The translations under genes were made by a program, and so were the position numbers. A stretch of 64,000 nt of DNA from Clostridia bacterium (GTDB lineage Bacteria; Bacillota; Clostridia; Monoglobales; Monoglobaceae): the NCBI GenBank assembly GCA_017546165.1, contig JAFYXL010000025.1, positions 62,001 through 126,000 of the forward strand, written 5' to 3'. Below are positions 10,084-17,740 of the stretch, piece by piece; position 1 is the first letter of the stretch; the number at the start of each line of letters is the position of its first letter. A model generated the notes under the pieces. The model made no database searches. It saw nothing but the letters and a program-made list of their open reading frames with translations, and had not been told where the DNA came from.

Positions 10084-10159
10084 GGTCCATTAGCTCAGTT
10101 GGCAGAGCACTTGACTTTTAATCAAGGTGTCCCGCGTTCGAATCGCGGATGGATCACCA
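10084..10159 (+). tRNA. tRNA-Lys(TTT)
   Basis: Acceptor GGTCCAT pairs with ATGGATC with one G-U pair; anticodon loop CTTTTAA gives TTT; encoded CCA. Last tRNA before the terminator. Confidence 0.97.
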
Positions 10160-10190
10160 AAAACGACAAGTTTTAACTTGTCGTTTTTTT
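10160..10190 (+). terminator. Terminator of the tRNA operon
   Basis: Stem AAACGACAAGTT / AACTTGTCGTTT followed by a run of T, directly after tRNA-Lys. Confidence 0.93.
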
Positions 10191-10191
10191 A

Positions 10192-10220
10192 TTGACACAT
10201 AACCTCCATTGTGTTATAAT
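10192..10220 (+). promoter_or_regulatory. Consensus promoter of csoR-copA
   Basis: Perfect TTGACA, 17 bp, TATAAT immediately after the tRNA terminator. A strong promoter fits control by a repressor bound just downstream. Confidence 0.92.
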
Positions 10221-10224
10221 CAAT

Positions 10225-10241
10225 ATACCCCCTATGGGTAT
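10225..10241 (+). promoter_or_regulatory. CsoR operator
   Basis: A GC-rich palindrome, ATACCC-CCTAT-GGGTAT, starts 5 bp after the -10 box and so covers the expected transcription start. It matches the known CsoR operator pattern of inverted ACCC/GGGT half-sites. The gene it precedes encodes CsoR, so autoregulation by Cu(I) follows. Confidence 0.85.
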
Positions 10242-10255
10242 TTGGAGGTGTCTAA

Positions 10256-10555
10256 ATGAAAAATAACTGTTGTACTACAAAAACAAAGCTTCGTTCCAAC
10301 GAGGAATATAAAAGCCTTATAAACCGACTTAACCGAATCGAAGGTCAGGTCAGAGGCGTTAAAAATATGGTTGAAAACAGTGCATACTGCCCCGATATAC
10401 TTATTCAGGTTTCTGCCATCAACGCCGCCCTTAACGCCTTTAACAAGGAGCTTCTTGCCAACCACATCAAAACCTGCGTATATGAAGACATCAAGGCGGG
10501 AAACAACCAGACAATTGATGAACTCGTGGAAGTTTTGAAAAAATTAATGAAATAA
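10256..10555 (+). CDS. csoR: Copper-sensing transcriptional repressor CsoR
   Basis: A 99-residue all-helical CsoR/RcnR-family repressor. The family signature appears as RLNRIEGQVRG, and the Cu(I) ligand set Cys-His-Cys is present (AYCPDI, then NHIKTC). Cu(I) binding releases it from the operator upstream of its own gene. Additional N-terminal cysteines (NCC) are unusual but of unknown significance. GGAGGTG lies 6 nt before the ATG. The copA gene starts 12 nt after its stop, so the two are co-transcribed. Confidence 0.95.
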   Translation: MKNNCCTTKTKLRSNEEYKSLINRLNRIEGQVRGVKNMVENSAYCPDILIQVSAINAALNAFNKELLANHIKTCVYEDIKAGNNQTIDELVEVLKKLMK

Positions 10556-10567
10556 GGAGGCTACTTT

Positions 10568-13048
10568 ATGCAACAATATGAAATTACAGGTATGAGTTGC
10601 GTCGCTTGCTCTGCCAGAGTCGAAAAGGCAGTATCCGCAATTGATGGTGTTTCATCTTGTTCTGTCAGCTTGCTTACAAATTCTATGAGTGTGGAAGGCA
10701 GCGCATCCACCGAGGCCATAGAAAAAGCTGTAGAAAATGCAGGATATGGAATAAAACAAAAAGGCGCCCTTGAGCAAAAACCAGATGACGATGAATTCTT
10801 AAAAGATACCGAAACCCCTGTTTTGAAAAAAAGGCTTCTTTACTCCCTAATTTTTCTTGTGATTCTGATGTATTTTTCAATGGGCCATTCAATGCTTGGT
10901 TTACCTATTCCAGTTTTTTTTGAAAACAATCCCTTGGCTATAGGCCTTGTTCAAATGCTTTTTGCTGTAATAGTAATGGTAATCAACCAAAAGTTCTTTA
11001 CAAGCGGATTTAAAGCAATCGTCAACAAATCGCCTAATATGGACACACTTGTCGCCCTTGGTTCAGGTGCCTCATTTGTGTACAGTATTTATGCCCTTTT
11101 TGCAATGACTGATGCATACAAAATGTCCAATATGGCACTTGCGCACACCCATATGCACGAATTATACTTTGAATCTGCAGCTATGATACTTGCCCTCATC
11201 ACTGTTGGCAAAATGCTCGAATCACACTCGAAAGGGAAAACCACCAATGCACTTAAAAGTCTGGTTAAACTAAAACCAAAAACCGCAACAATAATTTCAA
11301 ATGGGGAAGAAATGCAAATTCCGGCAGACAATATAAAAAAAGATGATATTTTTATCGTAAGACCCGGTGAAAGTTTCCCTACCGACGGAATAATAATCGA
11401 AGGGCATTGTGCTGTAAATGAATCCGCTTTAACCGGTGAGAGTATCCCTGTTGACAAAGTTGAAGGCAATCCTATTTCCGCGGCAACTATAAATCAATCG
11501 GGTTATGTAAAATGCCGTGCAACAAAAACAAGTGAAGATACTGTTCTGGCCCAGATCATCAAAATGGTAAGCGATGCCGCCACAACAAAAGCGCCAATCG
11601 CAAAGGTTGCAGACAGGGTATCCGGAGTCTTTGTCCCTATTGTTATTGCAATATCAATTATAACATTGGCAATATGGCTTTGGGTGGGTGAAAATTTTGG
11701 TTTTGCACTTTCACGTGGAATTTCGGTACTTGTTATCAGTTGTCCTTGCGCCCTTGGTCTTGCAACACCTGTTGCAATAATGGTGGGAAGTGGTGTCGGC
11801 GCAAAGGCAGGTATTCTTTTCAAAACCTCAGCAGCTTTAGAAGAAGCAGGCAGAATACAAATTGTAGCCTTGGACAAAACAGGCACAATAACAAACGGCA
11901 ATCCGGTAGTAACCGATATAATCCCTGCTTCGCACACAGCAAATACAGAGCTTTTAACCCTGGCATATTCTCTTGAGGCAAAAAGTGAACATCCCCTATC
12001 ACGGGCTATTGTAGCAGAAGCAAAAAAACACAATCTACCGCTTGTTCCAAACACCAATTTCAGTATAATAGCCGGAAATGGCCTCTCTGCAGAAATAAAC
12101 AGCAAATTCACCTATGGCGGAAACCTGGCATTTGTTTCAGATAAATGTAAAATTTCCCAGGACATATCAGCTCTTGCCACCAGTCTGGCAAGTCAAGGCA
12201 AGACACCACTATTCTTCGCCAGTGACGGCAACTTTATTGGCATTATAGCTGTTGCTGATACTATAAAGCCGGACAGTCCTGAAGCAATCCGCCAGCTAAA
12301 AAATATGGGCATTAAAACAGTAATGCTCACGGGAGATAATATAAGGACAGCAAATGCTATAAAAGAACTTTGCAACGTTGATGAAGTAATTGCAGAAGTA
12401 ATGCCTGCCGAAAAAGAATCTGTAATCAAAAAGCTCAAAAACCAAGGCAAGGTTGCAATGGTTGGCGACGGTATAAATGATGCACCCGCCCTTACTTCCG
12501 CTAACATAGGCATTGCAATTGGGGCAGGTACAGACGTTGCAATTGATGCAGCTGATATAGTGCTTATGAAAAGCAACTTGACAGATGTACCCGCCAGCAT
12601 AAGACTCAGCCGGGCCGCCCTCAGAAACATTCGGCAAAACTTATTCTGGGCATTTATTTATAATATAATCGGCATCCCCCTTGCAGCAGGATTATGGATT
12701 CCTTTGTTGGGGCTAAAATTAAGTCCTATGTTTGGCGCAGCAGCAATGAGTCTGTCCAGCTTTTGCGTAGTGACAAATGCTTTGCGTCTCAACTTTCTCA
12801 ATTTAAAAGACACTGGCAAAAATAAAAAAGTAAAGGAGATTAAATCTATGGAAAAAACAATGCATATTGAAGGTATGATGTGTGGCCACTGTGAGGCAAG
12901 AGTTAAACAATGCCTTGAAGCTCTTGATGGAGTAACCGAAGCAATAGTGAGCCACCAAGAAAATTTTGCAAAGGTAATACTTTCAAAAGATATACCTGAT
13001 GATGTTTTAAGAAAAACTGTAGAAGACCAAGGCTACAAGGTTTTGTAA
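10568..13048 (+). CDS. copA: Cu(I)-exporting P1B-ATPase CopA with C-terminal CopZ-like domain
   Basis: An 826-residue membrane ATPase that exports Cu(I). Visible parts in order: N-terminal heavy-metal-associated domain with MSCVAC (near residue 10), membrane helices from about residue 90, the actuator loop TGES, the CPC metal-site motif (SCPCALG), the phosphorylation site DKTGT, the GDGIND hinge, final helices near 690-745, and a second metal-binding domain at about 761-826 with MMCGHC. The second domain resembles a whole CopZ chaperone. Its first Met (ATG 12848) has a strong SD (AAAGGAG at 12832-12838) 9 nt upstream, so a separate 66-residue CopZ may also be made. A second metal-binding domain at the C-terminus rather than in tandem at the N-terminus is less common. 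It is in an operon with csoR. Confidence 0.95.
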   Translation: MQQYEITGMSCVACSARVEKAVSAIDGVSSCSVSLLTNSMSVEGSASTEAIEKAVENAGYGIKQKGALEQKPDDDEFLKDTETPVLKKRLLYSLIFLVILMYFSMGHSMLGLPIPVFFENNPLAIGLVQMLFAVIVMVINQKFFTSGFKAIVNKSPNMDTLVALGSGASFVYSIYALFAMTDAYKMSNMALAHTHMHELYFESAAMILALITVGKMLESHSKGKTTNALKSLVKLKPKTATIISNGEEMQIPADNIKKDDIFIVRPGESFPTDGIIIEGHCAVNESALTGESIPVDKVEGNPISAATINQSGYVKCRATKTSEDTVLAQIIKMVSDAATTKAPIAKVADRVSGVFVPIVIAISIITLAIWLWVGENFGFALSRGISVLVISCPCALGLATPVAIMVGSGVGAKAGILFKTSAALEEAGRIQIVALDKTGTITNGNPVVTDIIPASHTANTELLTLAYSLEAKSEHPLSRAIVAEAKKHNLPLVPNTNFSIIAGNGLSAEINSKFTYGGNLAFVSDKCKISQDISALATSLASQGKTPLFFASDGNFIGIIAVADTIKPDSPEAIRQLKNMGIKTVMLTGDNIRTANAIKELCNVDEVIAEVMPAEKESVIKKLKNQGKVAMVGDGINDAPALTSANIGIAIGAGTDVAIDAADIVLMKSNLTDVPASIRLSRAALRNIRQNLFWAFIYNIIGIPLAAGLWIPLLGLKLSPMFGAAAMSLSSFCVVTNALRLNFLNLKDTGKNKKVKEIKSMEKTMHIEGMMCGHCEARVKQCLEALDGVTEAIVSHQENFAKVILSKDIPDDVLRKTVEDQGYKVL
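12848..13048 (+). CDS. Possible internally initiated CopZ-like copper chaperone
   Basis: The last 66 codons of copA could form an independent small protein: MEKTMHIEGMMCGHCEAR is a typical CopZ N-terminus with the CxxC Cu(I) site. AAAGGAG lies 9 nt before this ATG, the quality expected of a true gene start, and the preceding Lys-rich linker looks like former intergenic DNA read through in frame. Whether it is expressed on its own, only as part of CopA, or both cannot be decided from sequence. Confidence 0.5.
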   Translation: MEKTMHIEGMMCGHCEARVKQCLEALDGVTEAIVSHQENFAKVILSKDIPDDVLRKTVEDQGYKVL

Positions 13049-13050
13049 TC

Positions 13051-13086
13051 AAAAAGGGTCCACTCATAAAAGAGTGGACCTTTCTT
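13051..13086. terminator. Bidirectional terminator between copA and the deacetylase gene
   Basis: Stem GGTCCACTC / GAGTGGACC with A-run on one side and T-run on the other, fitting transcripts arriving from either strand. Confidence 0.85.
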
Positions 13087-13797
13087 CTATTTCCAATCAT
13101 TTGAAAGCAGAACTTCCTTGTTGGTACCGTAAAAAATATCACTTTTCCCGCTTATCATTTTGCAGAACTCATCAAACATTTCCCATCTCTCGGGGTAAAT
13201 GTCAAATTCAAATGAATGACCCCATATGTAAAATATACTTGGTTCTTTTGCATCCATTTTTAAAAATTCTTCAGCCAGACTAAACATCTTATCCCATTCA
13301 ATATGGTGATAACAGGTACCATTAAAACGGTACAAATTTTCCTGAATGGAAAACTTCCCATTTGTTTCAAGAGCTCTGGCATATTTTATCCCTGTATTTT
13401 CTCTTATCAGCTTGGCTGTACGGTCATCATTGTTTTTGCCACCTGAAGAGTAAGCCATTCCACAAACTTCGTATCCAATAATCTCCGAAAGTCTTATGCG
13501 GTCATTCTCTACTTCCCGGATAACAACATCATCCTCACATCCGGGCAAAGAAACATGATTTACAGTATGTGCTGCAATCTCGTGGCCGTCATATATGTAT
13601 TTAATATCATCCATTTTAAGTCTATTATGAGAGATCTCTCTCCACTCACGTAAAATGGTTGCTTCCTTCCCAAAAAGTCCGGAGTTAATATTGAATGTAC
13701 CTTTAATATTATGTTTATTGAAAATTTCAACAAGACGAATATCCTGTGTATCGCCATCGTCATAGCTAAATGTGATTGCCTTATTCTTAATTGCCAT
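13087..13797 (-). CDS. Polysaccharide deacetylase family protein (CE4/NodB fold)
   Basis: A 236-residue protein of the NodB-homology family. Motif 1 is TFSYDDGD (metal and catalytic Asp pair) and motif 2 is HTVNH (metal His pair), so the active centre is present. No signal peptide or membrane anchor is visible, so it appears cytosolic, unlike peptidoglycan deacetylases. The C-terminal half includes a GHSFEF segment. The substrate cannot be stated; an N-acetylated or formylated sugar is expected from the family. GAGGTG lies before the ATG. It is monocistronic. Confidence 0.8.
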   Translation of the reverse strand: MAIKNKAITFSYDDGDTQDIRLVEIFNKHNIKGTFNINSGLFGKEATILREWREISHNRLKMDDIKYIYDGHEIAAHTVNHVSLPGCEDDVVIREVENDRIRLSEIIGYEVCGMAYSSGGKNNDDRTAKLIRENTGIKYARALETNGKFSIQENLYRFNGTCYHHIEWDKMFSLAEEFLKMDAKEPSIFYIWGHSFEFDIYPERWEMFDEFCKMISGKSDIFYGTNKEVLLSNDWK

Positions 13798-13896
13798 AAC
13801 AGATCACCTCATTAAATATATATTTACTTCTTAGATTTATTGTATCATCAAAGGAAAATTTTTTCAACCCTTACACCATTCTATCTATATTATTTA

Positions 13897-13927
13897 TATA
13901 AAAAAAGAGGTGTCTTTGCACCTCTTT
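13897..13927 (-). terminator. Terminator of the CNNM/CorC-like gene
   Basis: Stem AAAGAGGTG / CACCTCTTT followed on the minus strand by a T-rich tract, just after the gene stop at 13944. Confidence 0.85.
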
Positions 13928-13943
13928 CTCTATTTTAAAACTA

Positions 13944-15263
13944 TTAGTCTTCATCTGTGATGTTTTCATTTACCTGTACGGTAATCTCATGGGTCATAAG
14001 TTCGTCAGCTCTCACCACTGTGACTGAAAGATTTTTGTATTCAAAAGCATACCCGTCTTGGGGGATGTTTTCACTTTTTTCAATAAGCCATCCGTTAACA
14101 GTTGTGGCTTCAGACTCCTCGTCCGGTTCAAGCTCAAAAAATTCAAAAAAGTCTTCTGTTGATGTCGTGCACAAAACACGATAGATATTGTCGTCTATTT
14201 TGCTTATGTTCTCTACAGCCTCATCACTTTCATCCCAAATCTCGCCAACCAATTCCTCAAGGATATCTTCCATTGTAACGATACCTGACGGAATACCATA
14301 TTCACTTACAACAATAACAATATGATTATGTTCAGTCTGCATTTCCTTGAACAGCAAATCAAGATGCATTGTTTCAGGAACAAAGGTGGGTTCAAACATA
14401 GCCTGTTTAAGCTCAAATCCGGGTTTTTTATGTTTCAAAAGATAATCTCTTGAATAAAGAACACCCACAATCTCATCTACCGTATCTGAATATACAGGGA
14501 TTCTTGAATAACCATTTTCTTCAATTGTTTTAAGAATTTCCTCCTCTGTTGCATCTTCATCTATAAACGAAATCTGTTTTCTGGGTGTCATAATATCTGC
14601 CGCTGTAAGTCTGTCAAGTTTAAATACGTTTTTGATATATTCAATATCATCCTGATTGAGACTGCCCTCATCAGCACCTGCATCAAGCATTATAACAATA
14701 TCCTCTTCCGAAACAGGCTCGTCCTTTTCATTTGGGTCAATACCAAAGAGTCTTAAAACACCATTGGTCGAAACAGTTAAAAGCCAAATTATAGGTTTAA
14801 GTAATACTGCCAAAGTAGATATTGTGTTGCATACCACTTCTGCAAACTTTTCCTTATGCTTCATAGCAATACGTTTTGGGACCAGCTCACCCAAAACAAG
14901 AGTAAAGAATGATAATATAAGTGTTATAGCAATAACTGAAACATCATCTATTACACCTAAATACATTTCTGGAATATTGAATGTATTTACCATAAACACC
15001 GATAAACGCTCTGCAAAATTGTCCGCAGCAAAAGCTGAGCCCAAGAATCCCGCAAGTGTAATTCCTATCTGAATTGTAGAAAGAAACCTTGTGGGTTCTT
15101 CAATCATTCTAAGCATTTTTTCAGCCTTTTTGTCACCATCTTCAGCCTTGGCTTTTACCTTTTTTTCATTTAATGAAATTACTGCTATCTCTGTCGCTGC
15201 AAAAAAAGCATTGAGTAAAATCAAAATAAATTGTAGTGATAATTGTTTAAATATTTCTGACAT
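13944..15263 (-). CDS. CNNM/CorC-family transporter (DUF21 plus CBS pair)
   Basis: A 439-residue membrane protein: an N-terminal DUF21 (CNNM) domain with about four hydrophobic segments to residue 190, then a CBS pair (MTPR start near 225), then a CorC_HlyC C-terminal domain. The family exports Mg2+ or related divalent cations, with the CBS pair binding nucleotide. It is often annotated as hemolysin, which is misleading. GGAGG precedes the ATG. A minus-strand promoter (15429-15457) and a structured leader (15341-15415) lie upstream, so expression may respond to an ion or metabolite (inference). Confidence 0.88.
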   Translation of the reverse strand: MSEIFKQLSLQFILILLNAFFAATEIAVISLNEKKVKAKAEDGDKKAEKMLRMIEEPTRFLSTIQIGITLAGFLGSAFAADNFAERLSVFMVNTFNIPEMYLGVIDDVSVIAITLILSFFTLVLGELVPKRIAMKHKEKFAEVVCNTISTLAVLLKPIIWLLTVSTNGVLRLFGIDPNEKDEPVSEEDIVIMLDAGADEGSLNQDDIEYIKNVFKLDRLTAADIMTPRKQISFIDEDATEEEILKTIEENGYSRIPVYSDTVDEIVGVLYSRDYLLKHKKPGFELKQAMFEPTFVPETMHLDLLFKEMQTEHNHIVIVVSEYGIPSGIVTMEDILEELVGEIWDESDEAVENISKIDDNIYRVLCTTSTEDFFEFFELEPDEESEATTVNGWLIEKSENIPQDGYAFEYKNLSVTVVRADELMTHEITVQVNENITDED

Positions 15264-15340
15264 AAGTCCTCCAAATAAATATAAATGTTTTTTCTAAAGT
15301 ATAATAGTTAGAAAAATTTCCTAATTCCGCCATTTATAAA

Positions 15341-15415
15341 ATTTAAGAGGCATAAACCTTGTGTACCAACTTCGCGGTAACGGGTCCACTTACACCAGCT
15401 CCTCTCTAAAACTTA
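15341..15415 (-). promoter_or_regulatory. Structured 5' leader, candidate riboswitch
   Basis: Within the leader of the CNNM/CorC gene, the minus-strand RNA can close a basal helix (GAGG with CCTC plus A-T pairs) and an inner GUGUA/UACAC helix. These enclose a conserved-looking GC-rich core with GGACCCG and ACCGCG in otherwise AT-rich surroundings. It starts about 15 nt after the predicted transcription start and ends about 80 nt before the start codon. The ACCGCG resembles part of a T-box, but there is no specifier stem of normal size. I cannot match it to a known riboswitch class by eye. Confidence 0.45.
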
Positions 15416-15428
15416 ATACTATGCATTC

Positions 15429-15457
15429 ATTATATCAAACATTTTAGCAAATTTCAA
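15429..15457 (-). promoter_or_regulatory. Promoter of the CNNM/CorC-like gene
   Basis: On the minus strand TTGAAA (15457-15452), 17 bp, TATAAT (15434-15429). It lies between the tRNA-Lys terminator and the structured leader. Confidence 0.8.
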
Positions 15458-15468
15458 TACCTATATAA

Positions 15469-15503
15469 GAAAAAGCCGGGACAAGTACAACTTGTCCCGG
15501 CTT
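15469..15503 (-). terminator. Terminator of tRNA-Lys(CTT)
   Basis: Long stem AAGCCGGGACAAG / CTTGTCCCGGCTT followed on the minus strand by T residues, abutting the tRNA 3' end. Confidence 0.9.
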
Positions 15504-15578
15504 GGTACACCATCACGGACTCGAACCGTGGACACCCTGATTAAGAGTCAGGTGCTCTACCAACTGAGCTAATGGTGC
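15503..15578 (-). tRNA. tRNA-Lys(CTT)
   Basis: Acceptor GCACCAT pairs with ATGGTGT (first pair G-U); anticodon loop CTCTTAA gives CTT; encoded CCA. It is monocistronic, with its own promoter and terminator. Confidence 0.95.
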
Positions 15579-15602
15579 ATATCGTGTCTCACAACGTTTC
15601 AT

Positions 15603-15631
15603 ATTATACTCTTTTTATCATAATTTGTCAA
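15603..15631 (-). promoter_or_regulatory. Consensus promoter of tRNA-Lys(CTT)
   Basis: Perfect TTGACA (15631-15626), 17 bp, TATAAT (15608-15603) on the minus strand, 25 bp before the tRNA. Confidence 0.9.
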
Positions 15632-15653
15632 TACCTTTTTTAAAAAAACTGAA

Positions 15654-15690
15654 AAATTTTTTTGAGCGGTTTTTCCACAAAAAACCGCTC
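15654..15690 (-). terminator. Terminator of the V-ATPase operon
   Basis: Stem GAGCGGTTTTT / AAAAACCGCTC; the 5' arm of the RNA overlaps the ntpD stop codon. T residues follow on the minus strand. Confidence 0.8.
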
Positions 15691-16360
15691 ATTTTTCACT
15701 ACTTAGATATTTGTTTTCTCCTATCAGTTCCCTTATCATCATATCCTTGACTTTCATAAGTCTTACCTGGGTACTGCGTTCATTTTCATCAAGCTTCATA
15801 GTTATATATCTTATACCCCGCTGCGTTTCAGGTATCACAACGTGTTCCAAAGCATTAACACGGCGGCGGGTCTTTTCAATTTCAGACGCCATCAGTTGGC
15901 AAGTTTTTTCTACTTCTGCTAGCTTTAGCATATCTAAAAACACCTCCGACAAAGACCTTACCGCAAAATCCAGATCCTGAGAAGTAAACGCAAATCCATA
16001 CCGATACATATCGCTTTTCATTATTTCTTCTGCTTTGCAATCAAACTCAGGTACCAAAACACTCATTATGTTTCGATTTTTAACTTCAACCGTCATCCTC
16101 TGCCCAGTCGCCAGCAAAGCAACATTTACCGCTGCCTCGCCCATTATAGCCTTTGCAAAAACAAATTTTCGGTTTGTTTCTAAAATCCCGCTTTCCACTT
16201 TTTCGCGCAAAGCCATATTGTCCTTTATCAGTTCCAGAAACTGTCGCATAAGCTCGTCACGTTTGTCTTTTAGCAGTTTGTGTCCCCGTCTTGCTGTAAT
16301 AAGCTTTTTCTTAAGTTTGGTAAGCTCCATACGGGTAGGATTCACCATTATTGATGCCAC
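15689..16360 (-). CDS. ntpD: V-type ATPase subunit D (central rotor stalk)
   Basis: A 223-residue, almost wholly helical protein with the family start VNPTRMELTKLKKKL, which forms the antiparallel coiled coil that rotates inside the A3B3 ring. The GTG at 16360 is chosen because AGGTGT is 6 nt upstream and the resulting MASIMVNPTRMEL matches the usual N-terminus; an ATG 12 nt later is possible. Last gene of the operon, 9 nt after ntpB. Confidence 0.93.
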   Translation of the reverse strand: MASIMVNPTRMELTKLKKKLITARRGHKLLKDKRDELMRQFLELIKDNMALREKVESGILETNRKFVFAKAIMGEAAVNVALLATGQRMTVEVKNRNIMSVLVPEFDCKAEEIMKSDMYRYGFAFTSQDLDFAVRSLSEVFLDMLKLAEVEKTCQLMASEIEKTRRRVNALEHVVIPETQRGIRYITMKLDENERSTQVRLMKVKDMMIRELIGENKYLSSEK

Positions 16361-16369
16361 ATTTCACAC

Positions 16370-17740
16370 CTACTCTATATAATATTTTTCGATGAACTCG
16401 TCCTTAATACGTTTTAACTCACTTTTGGGCAAAATGGACAGTAGCTTCCAACCAATATCCAGTGTCTTTTCAATGTTTCGGTCTTCATCATAACCCTGGG
16501 AAACATAAGTCTTTTCAAATTCGTCCGCAAATCTTGCATAAATTTTATCCATTTTTGTAAGTGCCGCATCACCCAAAACTACCATAAGTTCACGAGCATC
16601 CTTTCCCCTTGCATATGCGGCAAAAAGTTGATTCATGGTACTTGAATGGTCAGCACGGGTTTTACCCTCACCAATGCCTTTGTCTTTGAGTCGCGAAAGG
16701 GACGGAAGGACATCAATTGGCGGCATAATATTCCTCCGATAAAGCTCGCGGCTTAAAATGATCTGTCCCTCTGTGATATAACCTGTAATGTCAGGAATCG
16801 GATGGGTCTTGTCATCCTCCGGCATAGTGAGTATTGGTATCATTGTAACGCTTCCGCCACTATTCTTTTGCCTGCCTGCCCTCTCATACAAAGTCGCAAG
16901 GTCGGTGTACATATATCCGGGATATCCGCGGCGTCCCGGAACCTCTTTGCGGGCCGCGGAAACTTCTCTCAGTGCATCTGCGTAATTTGTTATATCGGTT
17001 AAGATAACCAACACGTGCATTCCTTTGTCAAATGCAAGGTATTCTGCAGCAGTAAGAGCCATACGAGGCGTCGCTATACGTTCAACCGCAGGGTCGTTGG
17101 CAAGATTCACAAACATAACCGTTCTATCCATCGCACCCGTTTCCTTAAAACTGTTAACGAAATATTCAGATTCTTCAAAGGTTATACCAATTGCAGCAAA
17201 CACAACTGCAAATGGCTCATTTGTACCTGTCACTTTTGCCTGTCTGGCAATCTGGGCAGCAAGTCTTGAATGAGGAAGACCGCTTGCAGAAAATATAGGC
17301 AGTTTCTGTCCTCTGACTAATGTGTTAAGTCCGTCAATAGAAGAAACACCTGTCTGGATAAACTCTTGAGGATAGTTTCGCGCCACGGGATTCATAGGAA
17401 GGCCATTGATATCAAGCCTTTTTTCAGGCAAAATTTCAGGCCTGCCGTCTATGGGTTTGCCAAGCCCATCAAAAACACGTCCCAACATATTTTCTGATAC
17501 CCCAAGTTCCATTGAATGTCCCAAGAATTTGACTTTGCTGTCAGCGGGATTGATGCCCGTTGAAGCCTCAAAAAGTTGTACCAATGCATTTTTGCCGTCA
17601 ATTTCAAGAACCCTGCAGCGTCGTCTTTTTCCATTTACAAGTTGAATTTCACCAAGTTCATTATATGCTACATCTTCAACCTCTTTCACAAGCATCAACG
17701 GCCCTGCTACTTCCTCTATAGTCCTATATTCTCTGGGCAT
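16370..17740 (-). CDS. ntpB: V-type ATPase subunit B
   Basis: A 456-residue regulatory nucleotide-site subunit of the V1 hexamer. Family features include the N-terminal beta barrel ([12 protein letters not shown]) and the degenerate P-loop region near SASGLPHS, where the catalytic GKT of subunit A is missing, as expected for B. The ATG overlaps the ntpA stop by one base (TGATG), implying translational coupling. It pairs with subunit A to form the catalytic interface. Confidence 0.96.
   Translation of the reverse strand: MPREYRTIEEVAGPLMLVKEVEDVAYNELGEIQLVNGKRRRCRVLEIDGKNALVQLFEASTGINPADSKVKFLGHSMELGVSENMLGRVFDGLGKPIDGRPEILPEKRLDINGLPMNPVARNYPQEFIQTGVSSIDGLNTLVRGQKLPIFSASGLPHSRLAAQIARQAKVTGTNEPFAVVFAAIGITFEESEYFVNSFKETGAMDRTVMFVNLANDPAVERIATPRMALTAAEYLAFDKGMHVLVILTDITNYADALREVSAARKEVPGRRGYPGYMYTDLATLYERAGRQKNSGGSVTMIPILTMPEDDKTHPIPDITGYITEGQIILSRELYRRNIMPPIDVLPSLSRLKDKGIGEGKTRADHSSTMNQLFAAYARGKDARELMVVLGDAALTKMDKIYARFADEFEKTYVSQGYDEDRNIEKTLDIGWKLLSILPKSELKRIKDEFIEKYYIE

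Noticed and set aside
13944-15263. Hemolysin
   Set aside because: The DUF21-CBS-CorC architecture is that of a CNNM-type ion transporter; there is no toxin domain.
15341-15415. T-box in the CNNM/CorC leader because of ACCGCG
   Set aside because: The element is about 75 nt, lacks a stem I with specifier loop and lacks an antiterminator/terminator pair; the downstream gene is not amino-acid related. Kept only as an unclassified leader.
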